A stretch of DNA of 64,000 nt, from assembly GCF_044803115.1 (NCBI RefSeq), contig NZ_CP085224.1:620001-684000 (forward strand), written 5' to 3'. The stretch comes from Caenispirillum salinarum_A (GTDB lineage Bacteria > Pseudomonadota > Alphaproteobacteria > Rhodospirillales > Rhodospirillaceae). The translations under genes were made by a program, and so were the position numbers. This document shows, piece after piece, positions 17,731 through 27,204 of the stretch (position 1 is the first letter of the stretch; every line of letters starts with the position of its first letter). The notes under the pieces were generated by a model, which worked only from the letters and a program-made list of their open reading frames with translations, had not been told where the DNA came from and ran no database searches.

Positions 17731-19059
17731 TCAGTCCCAGTCGCCTTCCGGCGTGCCGTTGAAACGCTTCTTCAGCCCGGCCCAGCAGTCGACGTAGTCC
17801 TCCTGCCGCGTCTTCAGCGACCCGGCGAAGTCGGTCAGGTGCTGGGGCAGGCGGGTTTCGAACATGAAGGCCATGGTGGCGTCCAACTTCTGCGGACCCA
17901 GGTCGGCGCGCGACGCCTTTTCGAAGCCATCCGCGTCCGGGCCGTGGGGCAGCATCATGTTGTGCAGGCTCATGCCGCCGGGAATGAAGCCCTGCTCCTT
18001 GGCGTCGTACTGGCCGGTGATGAGGCCCATGAACTCCGACATGATGTTGCGGTGGTACCACGGCGGGCGGAAGGTGTTCTCGGCCACCATCCAGCGCGGC
18101 GGGAAGATGACGAAATCCACGTTGGCCGTCCCCGGCTCGCCGCTGGGAGCCGTCAGCACCGTGAAGATGGACGGGTCGGGGTGGTCGAACAGGATCGCCC
18201 CGACCGGCGAGAACGTGCGCAGGTCGTACTTGTAGGGCACGTAGTTGCCGTGCCACGCCACCACGTCCAGCGGCGAATGGCCGATCTCGGTCACGTAGAA
18301 CCGGCCGCACCATTTGACCGTGACGGTGGAGGGCGTTTCCTTGTCTTCGAAGGCCGCCGCCGGCGTCTTGAAGTCGCGCGGGTTGGCGAGGCAGTTGGCG
18401 CCGATAGGCCCCCGGTCGGGCAGGGTGAAGATGGCGCCGTAACTCTCGCACACGTAGCCGCGCGCCCGGCCGTCGGGCAGTTCCACCCGGAAGACCATGC
18501 CGCGCGGGATGACGCAGATTTCCAGCGGCGCCACATCCATGACGCCCAGTTCCGTGAACACCCGCAGGCGCCCGTCCTGCGGCACCAGCAGCAGTTCGCC
18601 GTCGGCGTTGAAGAAATATGCGTCCTGCATGTCTGCGGTGGCGACGTAGATGTGGGACGCCATGCCCGCCTGTCCATGGACGTCGCCGGCCGTTGTCATG
18701 GTGCGCATCCCGGCGATGAAATCCACCGCGCCGTCGGGGTAGGGCACCGGGTCCCACCGGGTCTGGCCGATGGGAAGCTCGCTGTCGAACGGCGCCGGGC
18801 CGCTTTTCCACAGCGGCAGGTCCACGGCCTTGTAGCGCCCCGAGTGCTTCACCGACGGACGGATGCGGTAGAGCCAGGAGCGTTCGTTGGTCGCGCGCGG
18901 CGCGGTGAACGGCGAGCCGGACAGCTGCTCCGCGTACAGGCCGTAGGGGCAGCGCTGCGGCGAGTTCTGCCCTTGCGGCAGGGCGCCGGGCAGGGCTTCC
19001 GTCTCGAAGTCGTTGCCGAAGCCGGGCATGAGGCCGCCGGGAGTGGTCTCCGCGCTCAT
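17731..19059 (-). CDS. hmgA: Homogentisate 1,2-dioxygenase
   Basis: A 442-residue non-heme iron enzyme that opens the ring of homogentisate to maleylacetoacetate. Conserved stretches include MPGFGNDFETEALPGALP, RNSPQRCPYGLYAEQLSG-type residues near 40, and the metal region PPRWMVAENTFRPPWYHRN followed by EFMGLITGQYDAK. The start at 19059 has GGAGGAAA 8 bases upstream. A three-hairpin repeat element sits 33 bases ahead of the start (19093-19157). It forms an operon with the fumarylacetoacetase gene. Confidence 0.96.
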   Translation of the reverse strand: MSAETTPGGLMPGFGNDFETEALPGALPQGQNSPQRCPYGLYAEQLSGSPFTAPRATNERSWLYRIRPSVKHSGRYKAVDLPLWKSGPAPFDSELPIGQTRWDPVPYPDGAVDFIAGMRTMTTAGDVHGQAGMASHIYVATADMQDAYFFNADGELLLVPQDGRLRVFTELGVMDVAPLEICVIPRGMVFRVELPDGRARGYVCESYGAIFTLPDRGPIGANCLANPRDFKTPAAAFEDKETPSTVTVKWCGRFYVTEIGHSPLDVVAWHGNYVPYKYDLRTFSPVGAILFDHPDPSIFTVLTAPSGEPGTANVDFVIFPPRWMVAENTFRPPWYHRNIMSEFMGLITGQYDAKEQGFIPGGMSLHNMMLPHGPDADGFEKASRADLGPQKLDATMAFMFETRLPQHLTDFAGSLKTRQEDYVDCWAGLKKRFNGTPEGDWD

Positions 19060-19092
19060 GGGTGTTTCCTCCGTAGCGAGGGTTTATGTGCG

Positions 19093-19157
19093 CCCCGCCG
19101 CGTCCGCGACGGGGCTGCGTTCAGGCGCCACGCAGGCTCACGCGCCTGACCGGCGCG
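19093..19157 (-). repeat. Three-hairpin dispersed element, copy 1
   Basis: Read on the minus strand this shows three hairpins in a row. Stem 1 is CGCGCC/GGCGCG (loop GGTCA). Stem 2 is CTGCGT/ACGCAG, at plus 19115-19120 and 19130-19135, with a 9-base loop. Stem 3 is a 9-bp helix of CCCCGTCGC with GCGGCGGGG (19093-19114, one G-T pair). Stems 1 and 2 and their linkers match copy 2 (41401-41467) in 33 of 34 contiguous bases, while stem 3 differs in sequence but keeps pairing. It sits between dctM and hmgA, in the direction of hmgA. Function unknown; it could be an RNA leader or a dispersed palindromic repeat. Confidence 0.75.
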
Positions 19158-19158
19158 G

Positions 19159-19174
19159 GGTCGCGGTCGCGACC
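19159..19174. repeat. Short perfect inverted repeat upstream of hmgA
   Basis: GGTCGCG-GT-CGCGACC, a 7-bp perfect dyad just outside the three-hairpin element. It could be an operator for the hmgA-fahA operon or part of the dctM 3' region. Confidence 0.35.
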
Positions 19175-19213
19175 CTATGGCCGAGGTCCGGTCCGGGGGG
19201 ACCGAATTCCGGC

Positions 19214-20515
19214 CTAGAACATCTGCGACGGCAGCCACAGCGCCAGCGCCGGGATGCTGGCCAGGATCACCAGCCGCACCACGTCGGCCAGGATGAACGG
19301 CAGGATGCCGCGCACCACCATGCGCTGGGTCAGGCCGGGCTGCGTCGCCTGCACGACGAACAGGTTCATGCCGATCGGCGGGGTGATGAGGCCGATCTCC
19401 GCCACCGTGACCACCAGGATGCCGAACCACACCATGTCGAACCCCAACGACAGGGCGACGGGTGCCAGGAACGGCACGGTCAGCAAAATCATGGACATGG
19501 CATCCATGAAACAGCCCAGGATCACGTAGAACAGCATGATGAGGATCAGCACCGCGGTCGGGCTGAGGCCGCTGGCCTCGATGCCGGAAATCAGCGCGGC
19601 GGGAAGTCCGGTGGTCTCCAAAAAGTAGTTGAACAGCGACGCGCCGATCAGGATGAAGAAGATCATGCCCGTCAGCGCCGCCGTCTCCCGCACCGCATCC
19701 CACAGGGACTTGCGCGTCAGCTCGCGGGAGATCACCGCCAGCACGAACGCGCCCACGGCCCCGACGGCGGCGGCTTCGGTGGGGGAGAACCAGCCGACGT
19801 AGATGCCGCCGATCACCAGCGCGAACAGAAGCGCGACACCCCAGATGCGGCGGACCGACGCGATGCGCTGCCGCCACGTCGCGCGCGGTGTGGGCGGGGC
19901 CAATTCGGGCGCGAATTTCACGCGGAAGATGATCGCCAGTCCATAGAGCACCGCGCCGATGACGCCGGGAATGATGGCGCCAATGAACAACTGCCCGATG
20001 GAGGTCTGGGTGAGGATGCCGTAGATCACCAGCAGGATGGACGGCGGGATCAGCACGCCCAGCGTTCCCCCGGCGGCGATGGAGGCCGACGACAGCGACC
20101 CGTCGTAGCCATGGCGGTTCATCTCGGGGATCGCCACGCGGCCCATGGTGGCGACGGTCGCCAGCGAGGAGCCGCAGATGGCGCCGAAGATGGCGCAGGC
20201 GCCGACGGCGGTGACCGCCAGCCCGCCCCGGATGTGCCCGAGGAAGCTGTTGACCATCTCGAACAGCGACCGAGACAGTCCGGCGCGGGCGGCGAAGACG
20301 CCCATCATCACGAACAGCGGCACGACGCTGAGCGAATAGGGGAAGATGGCCTCGAACGGCGACGACCCCAGGATGAAGGCCGCACCCGTCCAGCCGTTCA
20401 GCCACCAGAAGCCGGCGACGCCGACCACCGCCATGGCGACGGCCACCGGGAAGCCCAGCGCGATCAGGCCGAGTGCTGCGCCGAAGCCGATGAACCCGAG
20501 GAGGGAGCCGCTCAT
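19214..20515 (-). CDS. dctM: TRAP transporter large permease (DctM)
   Basis: A 433-residue membrane protein with about 12 hydrophobic segments and the DctM signatures GACAIFGAICGSSLATVATMG and LIPPSILLVIYGILT. In TRAP systems this subunit forms the Na+-coupled transport channel. It overlaps the DctQ stop by 4 bases. The substrate is unknown, but the neighbouring P450 and acyl-CoA synthetase suggest an organic acid or an aromatic/aliphatic carboxylate. Confidence 0.95.
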   Translation of the reverse strand: MSGSLLGFIGFGAALGLIALGFPVAVAMAVVGVAGFWWLNGWTGAAFILGSSPFEAIFPYSLSVVPLFVMMGVFAARAGLSRSLFEMVNSFLGHIRGGLAVTAVGACAIFGAICGSSLATVATMGRVAIPEMNRHGYDGSLSSASIAAGGTLGVLIPPSILLVIYGILTQTSIGQLFIGAIIPGVIGAVLYGLAIIFRVKFAPELAPPTPRATWRQRIASVRRIWGVALLFALVIGGIYVGWFSPTEAAAVGAVGAFVLAVISRELTRKSLWDAVRETAALTGMIFFILIGASLFNYFLETTGLPAALISGIEASGLSPTAVLILIMLFYVILGCFMDAMSMILLTVPFLAPVALSLGFDMVWFGILVVTVAEIGLITPPIGMNLFVVQATQPGLTQRMVVRGILPFILADVVRLVILASIPALALWLPSQMF

Positions 20516-20997
20516 TCCACCGCCTCCACGCGCGGGCGGGGGATCAGCGTCAGCAGGGCGGCGAGGATGGACAGGCCGACGCCGATCAGCAGCGGCACCC
20601 AGTAGTACATGATAGGAATGCCCAGCTGCTGGGACTTGTCGCCGAACAGGATCTGCATCTGGAAGGCCTTGTAGCACTCCATGAGCATCAGCCCGAGCAG
20701 CCCCACGGCGGCCAGGCTGGCGACGGCGCGGGCGCCGCGCTCCACCGCGCGGGGCAGCATGTCCACCACCAGGTCGACACCCACATGGGCGCCGGTCATG
20801 AAGGCGTAGGGGATCACCAGCCACGCGCCGCCCAGGACGAACAGCTGGACAAGGTCCACCATGCCGGGGATGGGCGTGCCGATCTGGCGGCCGATCACGT
20901 CGCCGACGGTCAGCACGGCGGCGGCGGCATAGCCGAGCACGCCGACGACGGCGGCGGCGGTGACGAGCATGCGCAGGGCGCCAAGCAAGCGTCTCAT
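20512..20997 (-). CDS. dctQ: TRAP transporter small permease (DctQ)
   Basis: A 161-residue protein with four hydrophobic helices and the DctQ family pattern GGAWLVIPYAFMTGAHVGVD around residue 60. It couples the large permease to the binding protein. Gene order dctP-dctQ-dctM is standard. 71 bases separate it from dctP. Confidence 0.93.
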   Translation of the reverse strand: MRRLLGALRMLVTAAAVVGVLGYAAAAVLTVGDVIGRQIGTPIPGMVDLVQLFVLGGAWLVIPYAFMTGAHVGVDLVVDMLPRAVERGARAVASLAAVGLLGLMLMECYKAFQMQILFGDKSQQLGIPIMYYWVPLLIGVGLSILAALLTLIPRPRVEAVE

Positions 20998-21068
20998 GGA
21001 AAGTCCGGTGCCGGAAGAGAAGGGCGGGGCGCCGCCGGAGAGGGTGCGGCGGCGCCCCGGTCAGGGGC

Positions 21069-22085
21069 TTACTGTTCCTTCTGCGCCAGGGTCTCGCGCA
21101 TGGCGTCGTAGATGGCTTGCGCGTTGTCGACCTGCTGGCCGACCTCGGCGATGTAGCTCTCGGTGACCGGCTGCAGGGCCTCGCGCCAGCGCTGGCGTTC
21201 CTCCTCGGTCAGTTCGGTGATGGTGTGACCGGCCTCCACCGCTTCCTGGCGGCCCGCCTCGTCCCACTTGTCCCACCAGCCGCCGAACTTGGAGACCAGC
21301 GTCTCGCCCGAGGCCTCGTCGATGCACGCCTGCACGTTTTCCGGCAGGCCGTCGAACTTGCGCTGGTTCATCACGAAGAAGAACGGAACCGTGTAGGCGC
21401 CGGCTTCCAGGTGGTAGTTGAGAACCTCGTTCAGGCCGAAGCTCTTGATCGGGTCCCACGGGAAGACGGTGCCGTCGATGACGTTCTTCTGGATGTTCTC
21501 GTAGACCTCGCCCGGCGGCAGACCCTGGGGCGTCGCACCCAGCGCGGTCAGCATTTGCGAGACGGCGGGGCTGGGCGTGCGCAGGCGCAGGCCCTCCATG
21601 TCGTCCATGGTCTCGACCTTGGTGTTGGCCGTGTGGATCAGGCCGCCGTTATGGGCGTGCAGGGCCAGCACCTTCATGCCCTTGTACTCGGGCTCCAGGT
21701 ATTCCGGGTACAGCTCCCACAGGGTCTCGGACGCAGCACCGGCGTCCTCCGTCAGGAACGGCAGCTCGATCAGCGAGGTGCGGGGAAAGCGCCCGCGCGG
21801 GATGCCGTGCAGGCCGTGGGCGATGTCCACCACGCCGGCCAGCACCTGCTCCTGCTGCTTGGCAACGTTGCCCATCTGGGTCCCGCCGGGGAAGATCTCG
21901 AACCGGACCTCGCCGTTCGTGCATTCGGTCACCTGCTCGGTCCAGGGCACGATGAAGTCGGTGTGGATGCCGTGGACCGGCGGCAGGTAGTGGCTGAGCT
22001 TCAGCGTGGTTTCCGCGCTGGCGGTGCCGGCGCTGAGCGTGACGGCGGCGGCGGCGATGGCCGCGCTGGCAAGCATCTTTTTCAC
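21069..22085 (-). CDS. dctP: TRAP transporter solute-binding protein (DctP)
   Basis: A 338-residue periplasmic binding protein with a signal peptide ending ASAE. The family fold starts TTLKLSHYLPPVHGIH, and the conserved ligand-contact region includes GLRLRTPSPAVSQMLTALGA (the Arg that binds a ligand carboxylate) and WDPIKSFGLNEVLNYH. It catches the substrate for DctQM. It is separated from the P450 gene by 117 bases, on the same strand. Confidence 0.95.
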   Translation of the reverse strand: MKKMLASAAIAAAAVTLSAGTASAETTLKLSHYLPPVHGIHTDFIVPWTEQVTECTNGEVRFEIFPGGTQMGNVAKQQEQVLAGVVDIAHGLHGIPRGRFPRTSLIELPFLTEDAGAASETLWELYPEYLEPEYKGMKVLALHAHNGGLIHTANTKVETMDDMEGLRLRTPSPAVSQMLTALGATPQGLPPGEVYENIQKNVIDGTVFPWDPIKSFGLNEVLNYHLEAGAYTVPFFFVMNQRKFDGLPENVQACIDEASGETLVSKFGGWWDKWDEAGRQEAVEAGHTITELTEEERQRWREALQPVTESYIAEVGQQVDNAQAIYDAMRETLAQKEQ

Positions 22086-22202
22086 AGTGAGTGTCCTCCC
22101 TTGGTGCCGCTCTGCGGCGGCGTTTTCCGTGGACGCGGGCCCGGCGGCGGTCGGCCGGGCGTCTTGATTAGGTGGGGGCGGTGGCGGCGCCGCGCACTCC
22201 GC

Positions 22203-24545
22203 CTAGAGGCGGAGCGTCAGCTTGCCGCCCCTGGACCGCGAGCAGCAGGTCATCATGCGCGTGTTCTCCGCGCGCTCCGCCCCGGTCAGAACCTTGTCGC
22301 GGTGGTCCACGTCGCCTTCGACCACGGGAACCTCGCAGGTGCCGCAGAGCCCTTCCTCGCAGTCGCTGGGGACGTCGACGCCGACCGCGCGCAGGGCGTG
22401 CAGCAGGGTCTCGTCAGGCGCGACATGGATCGTCAGCTCGGTGTCCGTAAGTTCCACGTCGAAGCCGATTTCCTTGGACGGATCGAGGGTGGTTTCCGTC
22501 GCCGTGAAGTGCTCCACGTGCAGGCGGTCGGGACAGTCGGCCGTCAACTCCTCCAGCGCCGAGAGCAGGCGCTCCGGTCCGCAGGAATACACTTGCGCGT
22601 CGCCGCACGAGCCGATCAGCGCCGGCAGGTCCAGCCGCTTGCCCTCGTCGCCGGGGTGCAGGTGCAGGCGGTTCCCGTGGTCGCGCTCCACCCGCTCAAG
22701 CAGCCCCATGGCCGACCGCGAGCGGCCCGAGTAGTGCAGCTGGTAATCCTTGCCCAGCGCCTTCAGCCGGTCGGCCATGGCGAGAATTGGCGTGATGCCG
22801 ATGCCGCCGGCGATGAGCACGTAGCAGTCTGCGCTTTCGTCCAGGCGGAAGTGGTTCTTCGGCCCGCGCATGCGGATGGTCACGCCGGGCTTGACGGTAT
22901 CGTGGATGAACTGCGAGCCCCCGCGCCCCTCGGCCTCCTTCAGGATGGCGACCTGCAGGCGGTGGGTGTCGTCCGGATCGCCGCAGAGGGAGTATTTCCG
23001 GGTGTAGTCGCCGACGATGACGTCGATGTGGGCGCCGGGGCTCCACCGGGGCAGCGGGCGGCCGCGCGGGTCCTCCAGCGTCAGGCGGATGACGTCGTCG
23101 GCCTCCTGCACCACTTCCGAGACGCGCACCGTGCGGGCGGCGTCGTGTTTGGACGGCGCGCCGATCTCGAAGTCCTGCGCGCGGTCCAGAATGGACGGAT
23201 CGGCGCGCTCGGGGTTCCTCGCCGGGTCCCAGCGCACCCACAGGTGTTCCGGACCGCGGAACGAAGTGTTGGGCACGAAGGTGAACTCCTGCGGCACGAT
23301 TTCCATGTGCGGCAGGCGGCGGGTGAACTCCTCCAGGAAGATGCGCATTTCCATGCGGGCGAGGTTCTTGCCCATGCACTGGTGCGCGCCATAGCCGAAG
23401 GTCAGGTGGTCGGTGGTGTTGTCGCGGTAGATGTCCAGGTCGTCGGGGTTCTCGAAGTGCCGGCCGTCGTGGTTGGCGGACGCACTGACGATCAGCAGCT
23501 TGGACCCGGCCGGGATGAAATGCTCCCCGATCGTCGTGTCGTTGACGGTGATGCGGCGCCACGCGGCGACCGAGCCCGAGTACCGCAGACATTCCTCCAC
23601 CGCGTTGGGGATCAGCGAGGGGTTCTCGCAGATGTCTTCCCAGACCTCGCGGTTCTCCAGCAGCAGGCGGACCATGTTGGCGGTGGCGTGCGCCGTGGTT
23701 TCGTGCGCAGCGACGATGCCCGCCATCATCATGCTGTGCAGGTAGCTGTCGGTGACGACGTCGGGCAGTTCCTTCTGGCGGCGGATGGCGTATTTCATCC
23801 AGCCGTGGCCGTCGGGGTTCTGGCGCATCTTCTCCAGAACCTTGCCGGCATACTGCCAGAACTTGCCGACCGCCTCGGCCACCGCGACCTGTTCCTCGGG
23901 CGAGGGGCGGCCCCAGGTGTTGACCGTGTGCGCGATGGAGTATTCGCGAAGGCGGTCCATGTCCTCCTCGGGCACGCCGAGGAAATGAAGCGCCACCGTC
24001 AAGGGAATCTCCCACAGCATCTCGTCGACGAGATCGGCTTCGCCCTTGTCGATGATGCGGTCCAGGTACTCGCGTGTCAGGCGGCGGACCATGGGTGCGT
24101 GGTGCTCCAGCTCCTCCAGCGTGAAGGAGTGCATGAGGGCCCGGCGGCGCTCCATGTGGGCCGGTTCGTCCTCGTTCACCAGCGTGCGGTTCATGCCGTA
24201 GTCGTAGCGCTTGAGCGTCTCCACGGCCTCTTCCGACGGCGGGGTGATCTTCTCCAGCGCGATGGACGGCGAGAAGGTCTGGTTGTCGCGGAAGATTTCC
24301 TTCACGTCGTCATAGCGCGTGACGACCCAGTACCCCAGCCTGGGGCTCCAGAACACGGGCTCTTCCTCCCGCGACCAGCGCAGGGCCTCGGCCGGGTCCA
24401 CCTGATAGGGCCCCTCGAAGGGGTCGAAGGCGGCGGCGTTGTGGCTGACGGGGCAGCCGGTCGGCCCCTGCGTGGCCGTATGCGCCGGGCAGCCGGCGGG
24501 CGGACGGGTGGCGGCGTCAGTCTTGGTCGCGGGGTGGTCCGTCAT
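22203..24545 (-). CDS. Self-sufficient cytochrome P450-reductase fusion, CYP116B-like
   Basis: A 780-residue three-part enzyme. Residues 1-460 are a P450 with the I-helix AGIVAAHETTAH, the K-helix E-x-x-R in EECLRYSG and the haem loop FGYGAHQCMGKNLAR. Residues about 475-690 are a phthalate-dioxygenase-reductase-type module with the FMN motif RKYSLCGDP and the NAD(P) motif GGIGITPILAMADRL. The C-terminus is a plant-type [2Fe-2S] ferredoxin (CEEGLCGTCEVPVVEG plus a distal Cys). Layout and length match CYP116B enzymes such as P450RhF, which hydroxylate or dealkylate small aromatics and thiocarbamates. The ATG at 24545 was chosen over one 25 codons upstream because it leaves room for the promoter. 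The substrate is unknown. Confidence 0.93.
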   Translation of the reverse strand: MTDHPATKTDAATRPPAGCPAHTATQGPTGCPVSHNAAAFDPFEGPYQVDPAEALRWSREEEPVFWSPRLGYWVVTRYDDVKEIFRDNQTFSPSIALEKITPPSEEAVETLKRYDYGMNRTLVNEDEPAHMERRRALMHSFTLEELEHHAPMVRRLTREYLDRIIDKGEADLVDEMLWEIPLTVALHFLGVPEEDMDRLREYSIAHTVNTWGRPSPEEQVAVAEAVGKFWQYAGKVLEKMRQNPDGHGWMKYAIRRQKELPDVVTDSYLHSMMMAGIVAAHETTAHATANMVRLLLENREVWEDICENPSLIPNAVEECLRYSGSVAAWRRITVNDTTIGEHFIPAGSKLLIVSASANHDGRHFENPDDLDIYRDNTTDHLTFGYGAHQCMGKNLARMEMRIFLEEFTRRLPHMEIVPQEFTFVPNTSFRGPEHLWVRWDPARNPERADPSILDRAQDFEIGAPSKHDAARTVRVSEVVQEADDVIRLTLEDPRGRPLPRWSPGAHIDVIVGDYTRKYSLCGDPDDTHRLQVAILKEAEGRGGSQFIHDTVKPGVTIRMRGPKNHFRLDESADCYVLIAGGIGITPILAMADRLKALGKDYQLHYSGRSRSAMGLLERVERDHGNRLHLHPGDEGKRLDLPALIGSCGDAQVYSCGPERLLSALEELTADCPDRLHVEHFTATETTLDPSKEIGFDVELTDTELTIHVAPDETLLHALRAVGVDVPSDCEEGLCGTCEVPVVEGDVDHRDKVLTGAERAENTRMMTCCSRSRGGKLTLRL

Positions 24546-24585
24546 CGAAAGTCCCCAGCTACGTTCCCTGTTGTTTTCTTTTATT

Positions 24586-24636
24586 GCACAAACCTGTGCT
24601 GTGAACGAACATACGGTCACGTTCCGGCGAGGTCAA
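24586..24636 (-). promoter_or_regulatory. Promoter and operator-like dyad for the P450 gene
   Basis: On the minus strand, TTGACC (24636-24631) and TATGTT (24613-24608) are spaced by exactly 17 bases, a good sigma-70 promoter. A perfect dyad GCACA-AACC-TGTGC (24586-24599) lies at the predicted start site, about 41 bases before the ATG. Because an IclR-type gene is divergent from this point, the dyad is a likely regulator site. The pairing of regulator and site is inferred. Confidence 0.5.
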
Positions 24637-24767
24637 GCGAGGGCGGTGGTGTATACTTTCCCCAATCTTTCTATGACTTAGTCGGGTAAAGACTGTATTT
24701 TCATTGCGGGAATTCTGTACTTTGCGCCTGCGAATAGGAGGCGCGGAGAACGCTGGGAAGGGCAGGA

Positions 24768-25442
24768 ATGAGCACGCTTCAGACCCTGGACCGGGGCCTC
24801 AATGCCCTGGAGATCATCGCCCGCACCGCCGGCGGCATGTCCATCGCCGAACTGGCGGAGCGGCTGGAGGTCCATCGCGCCATCGCCTACCGGATCGTGG
24901 CGACGCTGGAGGCCCACGCCCTGGTGGCGCGTGGGGCCGATGGGCAGGTGCACCTGAGCAGCGGGCTCATGGTGCTGGCCTCGCACTTCGAGCCGCAGTT
25001 GCGCGCCGTAGCCCGGCCGCTGCTGACGGCGCTGGCGCGCGAGACGCGGGCAACGGCCTTCCTGTCGGCGGCCCAGGGCGACGAATGCGTGGCGCTCATG
25101 GTGGCGGAGCCGGACGAGGGCGTGCTGCGCGTCGGCTATCGTGTGGGCAGCCGCCACCCGCTGACGCGCGGCGCGGCGGGCATCGCCATCCTGGCCGCCC
25201 GGCAGGAAAGCGCCGACGAGCCCGCCGAGGTGAAGCAGGCCCGCCGCGACGGGTTCAGCATCACGCGGGGTCAGCTTCAGCGCGGGGCGGTCGGAGTCGC
25301 CAGCCCCATCGCGCCGTTGGAGCGACGCCCCGGCGGGTTCGAGGGCTGCGTCGGCGTGGTCGCCCTGGACGACCTGGACACCGACCACGCCGCAAACGCC
25401 GTGCGCGATTGCGCAGGGCGGATTGCTGCACTCATGGGGTAG
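24768..25442 (+). CDS. IclR-family transcriptional regulator
   Basis: A 224-residue regulator. The N-terminal winged helix-turn-helix covers LDRGLNALEIIARTAGGMSIAELAERL (split here as the family start plus helix 2) and VHRAIAYRIVATLEAHALV. A GAF-like effector domain follows, somewhat shorter than the usual 250 residues. It is divergent from the P450-TRAP cluster and upstream of the acyl-CoA synthetase, so it likely controls both in response to the pathway substrate. Confidence 0.9.
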   Translation: MSTLQTLDRGLNALEIIARTAGGMSIAELAERLEVHRAIAYRIVATLEAHALVARGADGQVHLSSGLMVLASHFEPQLRAVARPLLTALARETRATAFLSAAQGDECVALMVAEPDEGVLRVGYRVGSRHPLTRGAAGIAILAARQESADEPAEVKQARRDGFSITRGQLQRGAVGVASPIAPLERRPGGFEGCVGVVALDDLDTDHAANAVRDCAGRIAALMG

Positions 25443-25449
25443 AAAATTG

Positions 25450-25479
25450 TATGCAGGGTTGACCCGGCTGCATATTTTT
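25450..25479 (+). promoter_or_regulatory. Dyad with T-tail between iclR-type gene and acyl-CoA synthetase
   Basis: TATGCAG (25450-25456) and CTGCATA (25468-25474) form a 7-bp inverted repeat around GGTTGACCCGG, followed by TTTTT. It can be read as a short terminator for the regulator gene or as an operator for the synthetase, whose start lies 70 bases downstream. Confidence 0.4.
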
Positions 25480-25545
25480 CGTCAGCTAGGGCCGAGAAGG
25501 CGCGCGAAAAGGCGCCGCCCGGAGGAAACGATACAAGAGGACCTC

Positions 25546-27204
25546 ATGTCGGCCCAACTCGACGTTCTGAACGGCCAGGTGCCGCGCTACGAGGATTTCG
25601 TGGCAAAGTTCGATTACGACGCGCTGGCGCGCACCATTCTGTCCGGCGACCTCAACGGTGCCGTGAATGCCGCCGTCGAGTGCTGCGACCGTCACGCCGA
25701 CGACCCCGGCCGCGTCGCGCTCTATTGGGAGAACAAGGACGGCGAGCAGGCCACCGTCACCTTCGCCGAACTGTCCCGCCGCGCCGCCCGCTTCGCCAAT
25801 GTGCTGAAGGCGCAAGGCGTGCAACCGGGCGACCGCGTCGCCGGCCTGCTGCCGCGCATCCCGGAACTGCTGACCGTGATCCTGGGCACGTGGCGGGCCG
25901 GTGCGGTCTATCAGCCGCTGTTCACGGCCTTCGGCCCCAAGGCCATCGAGTACCGTTGCGGCGCATCCGAAGCCAAGCTGGTGGTGACCGATGCCGCCAA
26001 CCGGTCCAAGCTGGATGACGTCAAGGACTGCCCGGCCATCGCCACCATCGGCGCCGCGCGCGACGGCGACCTGGACTTCGCCGCCGAGATGGGCAAGGCG
26101 TCGGAAGACTTCGCCCCCGTCATGCGCGACGGCGAGGATGCCTTCCTGATGATGTTCACCTCGGGCACCACGGGACTGCCCAAGGGCGTGGCCGTGCCGC
26201 TGAAGGCCATGGTGGCGTTCTACGAGTACATGCGGTTCTCCGTCGACCTGCGTCCCGACGACCGCTACTGGAACATCGCCGATCCGGGCTGGGCCTACGG
26301 CCTGTACTACGCCGTGACGGGTCCGCTGTTCATGGGCCACGCCACCACGCTCTATGACGGGCCGTTCACGGTGGACGGCACCTACAAGGTGATCCTGGAC
26401 AACGGCATCACCAACCTGGCCGGCGCGCCCACCGCCTATCGCCTGCTCATGGGCGCGGGGAAGGAGGCCGCGGCGGACGTGAAGGGCAAGCTGCGCGTGG
26501 TGTCCTCGGCCGGCGAGCCGCTGAACCCCGAGGTCATCCGCTGGTTCGACGACGCGCTGGGCTGCCCCATCTTCGACCACTACGGCCAGACGGAAATGGG
26601 CATGGCGGTGTGCAACCACCACGGCCTGTCCCACCATGTGGAGCCGGGTGCCGCCGGCCTGCCGCTGCCGGGTTTCGTCGTCACCGTGGTAGACGAGGAG
26701 ACGCTGAAGGAACTGCCGCCGCACACGCCGGGCATCATGGCCGTGGTGCGCTCCAGGTCGCCGGGCTTCTGGTTCCAGGGCTACTGGAAGCAGGAGACCA
26801 AGTCCTTCAAGGGCGACTACTACCTGACCGGCGACACTGTGGAGCTGAACGATGACGGCAGCTTCAGCTTCGTCGGCCGGTCGGACGACATCATCACCTC
26901 GTCGGGCTACCGCATCGGCCCGTTCGACGTGGAAAGCGCGCTGATCGAACATGCCTCCGTCGCCGAGACGGCCGTCGTCGGCAAGCCGGACCCGGAGCGC
27001 ACCGAGATCGTGAAGGCCTTCGTGGTGCTGAAGAAGGGCTACGAGCCCTCCGACGACCTGGCGGAGGAACTGCGCCTGCTGGTCAAGAACCGGCTGGCCG
27101 CCCATGCCTACCCGCGCGAGATCGTCTTCGTGGAAGAGCTTCCCAAGACCCCCAGCGGCAAGATCCAGCGGTTCCTGCTGCGCAAGCAGGACAGCACCGC
27201 CTGA
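25546..27204 (+). CDS. AMP-forming acyl-CoA synthetase
   Basis: A 552-residue adenylate-forming enzyme that activates a carboxylic acid to its CoA thioester. Motif A3 is MFTSGTTGLPKG, motif A5 is DHYGQTEMGM, the hinge is YLTGDTVELNDDG with FVGRSDDIITSSGYRIG, and the acylated lysine site is PKTPSGKIQRFLL. It resembles acetyl/medium-chain CoA ligases, but the substrate pocket cannot be assigned. The ATG at 25546 is preceded by GAGG; the longer open frame begins inside the regulator gene. Context suggests it activates the acid imported by the TRAP system or made after the P450. Confidence 0.92.
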   Translation: MSAQLDVLNGQVPRYEDFVAKFDYDALARTILSGDLNGAVNAAVECCDRHADDPGRVALYWENKDGEQATVTFAELSRRAARFANVLKAQGVQPGDRVAGLLPRIPELLTVILGTWRAGAVYQPLFTAFGPKAIEYRCGASEAKLVVTDAANRSKLDDVKDCPAIATIGAARDGDLDFAAEMGKASEDFAPVMRDGEDAFLMMFTSGTTGLPKGVAVPLKAMVAFYEYMRFSVDLRPDDRYWNIADPGWAYGLYYAVTGPLFMGHATTLYDGPFTVDGTYKVILDNGITNLAGAPTAYRLLMGAGKEAAADVKGKLRVVSSAGEPLNPEVIRWFDDALGCPIFDHYGQTEMGMAVCNHHGLSHHVEPGAAGLPLPGFVVTVVDEETLKELPPHTPGIMAVVRSRSPGFWFQGYWKQETKSFKGDYYLTGDTVELNDDGSFSFVGRSDDIITSSGYRIGPFDVESALIEHASVAETAVVGKPDPERTEIVKAFVVLKKGYEPSDDLAEELRLLVKNRLAAHAYPREIVFVEELPKTPSGKIQRFLLRKQDSTA

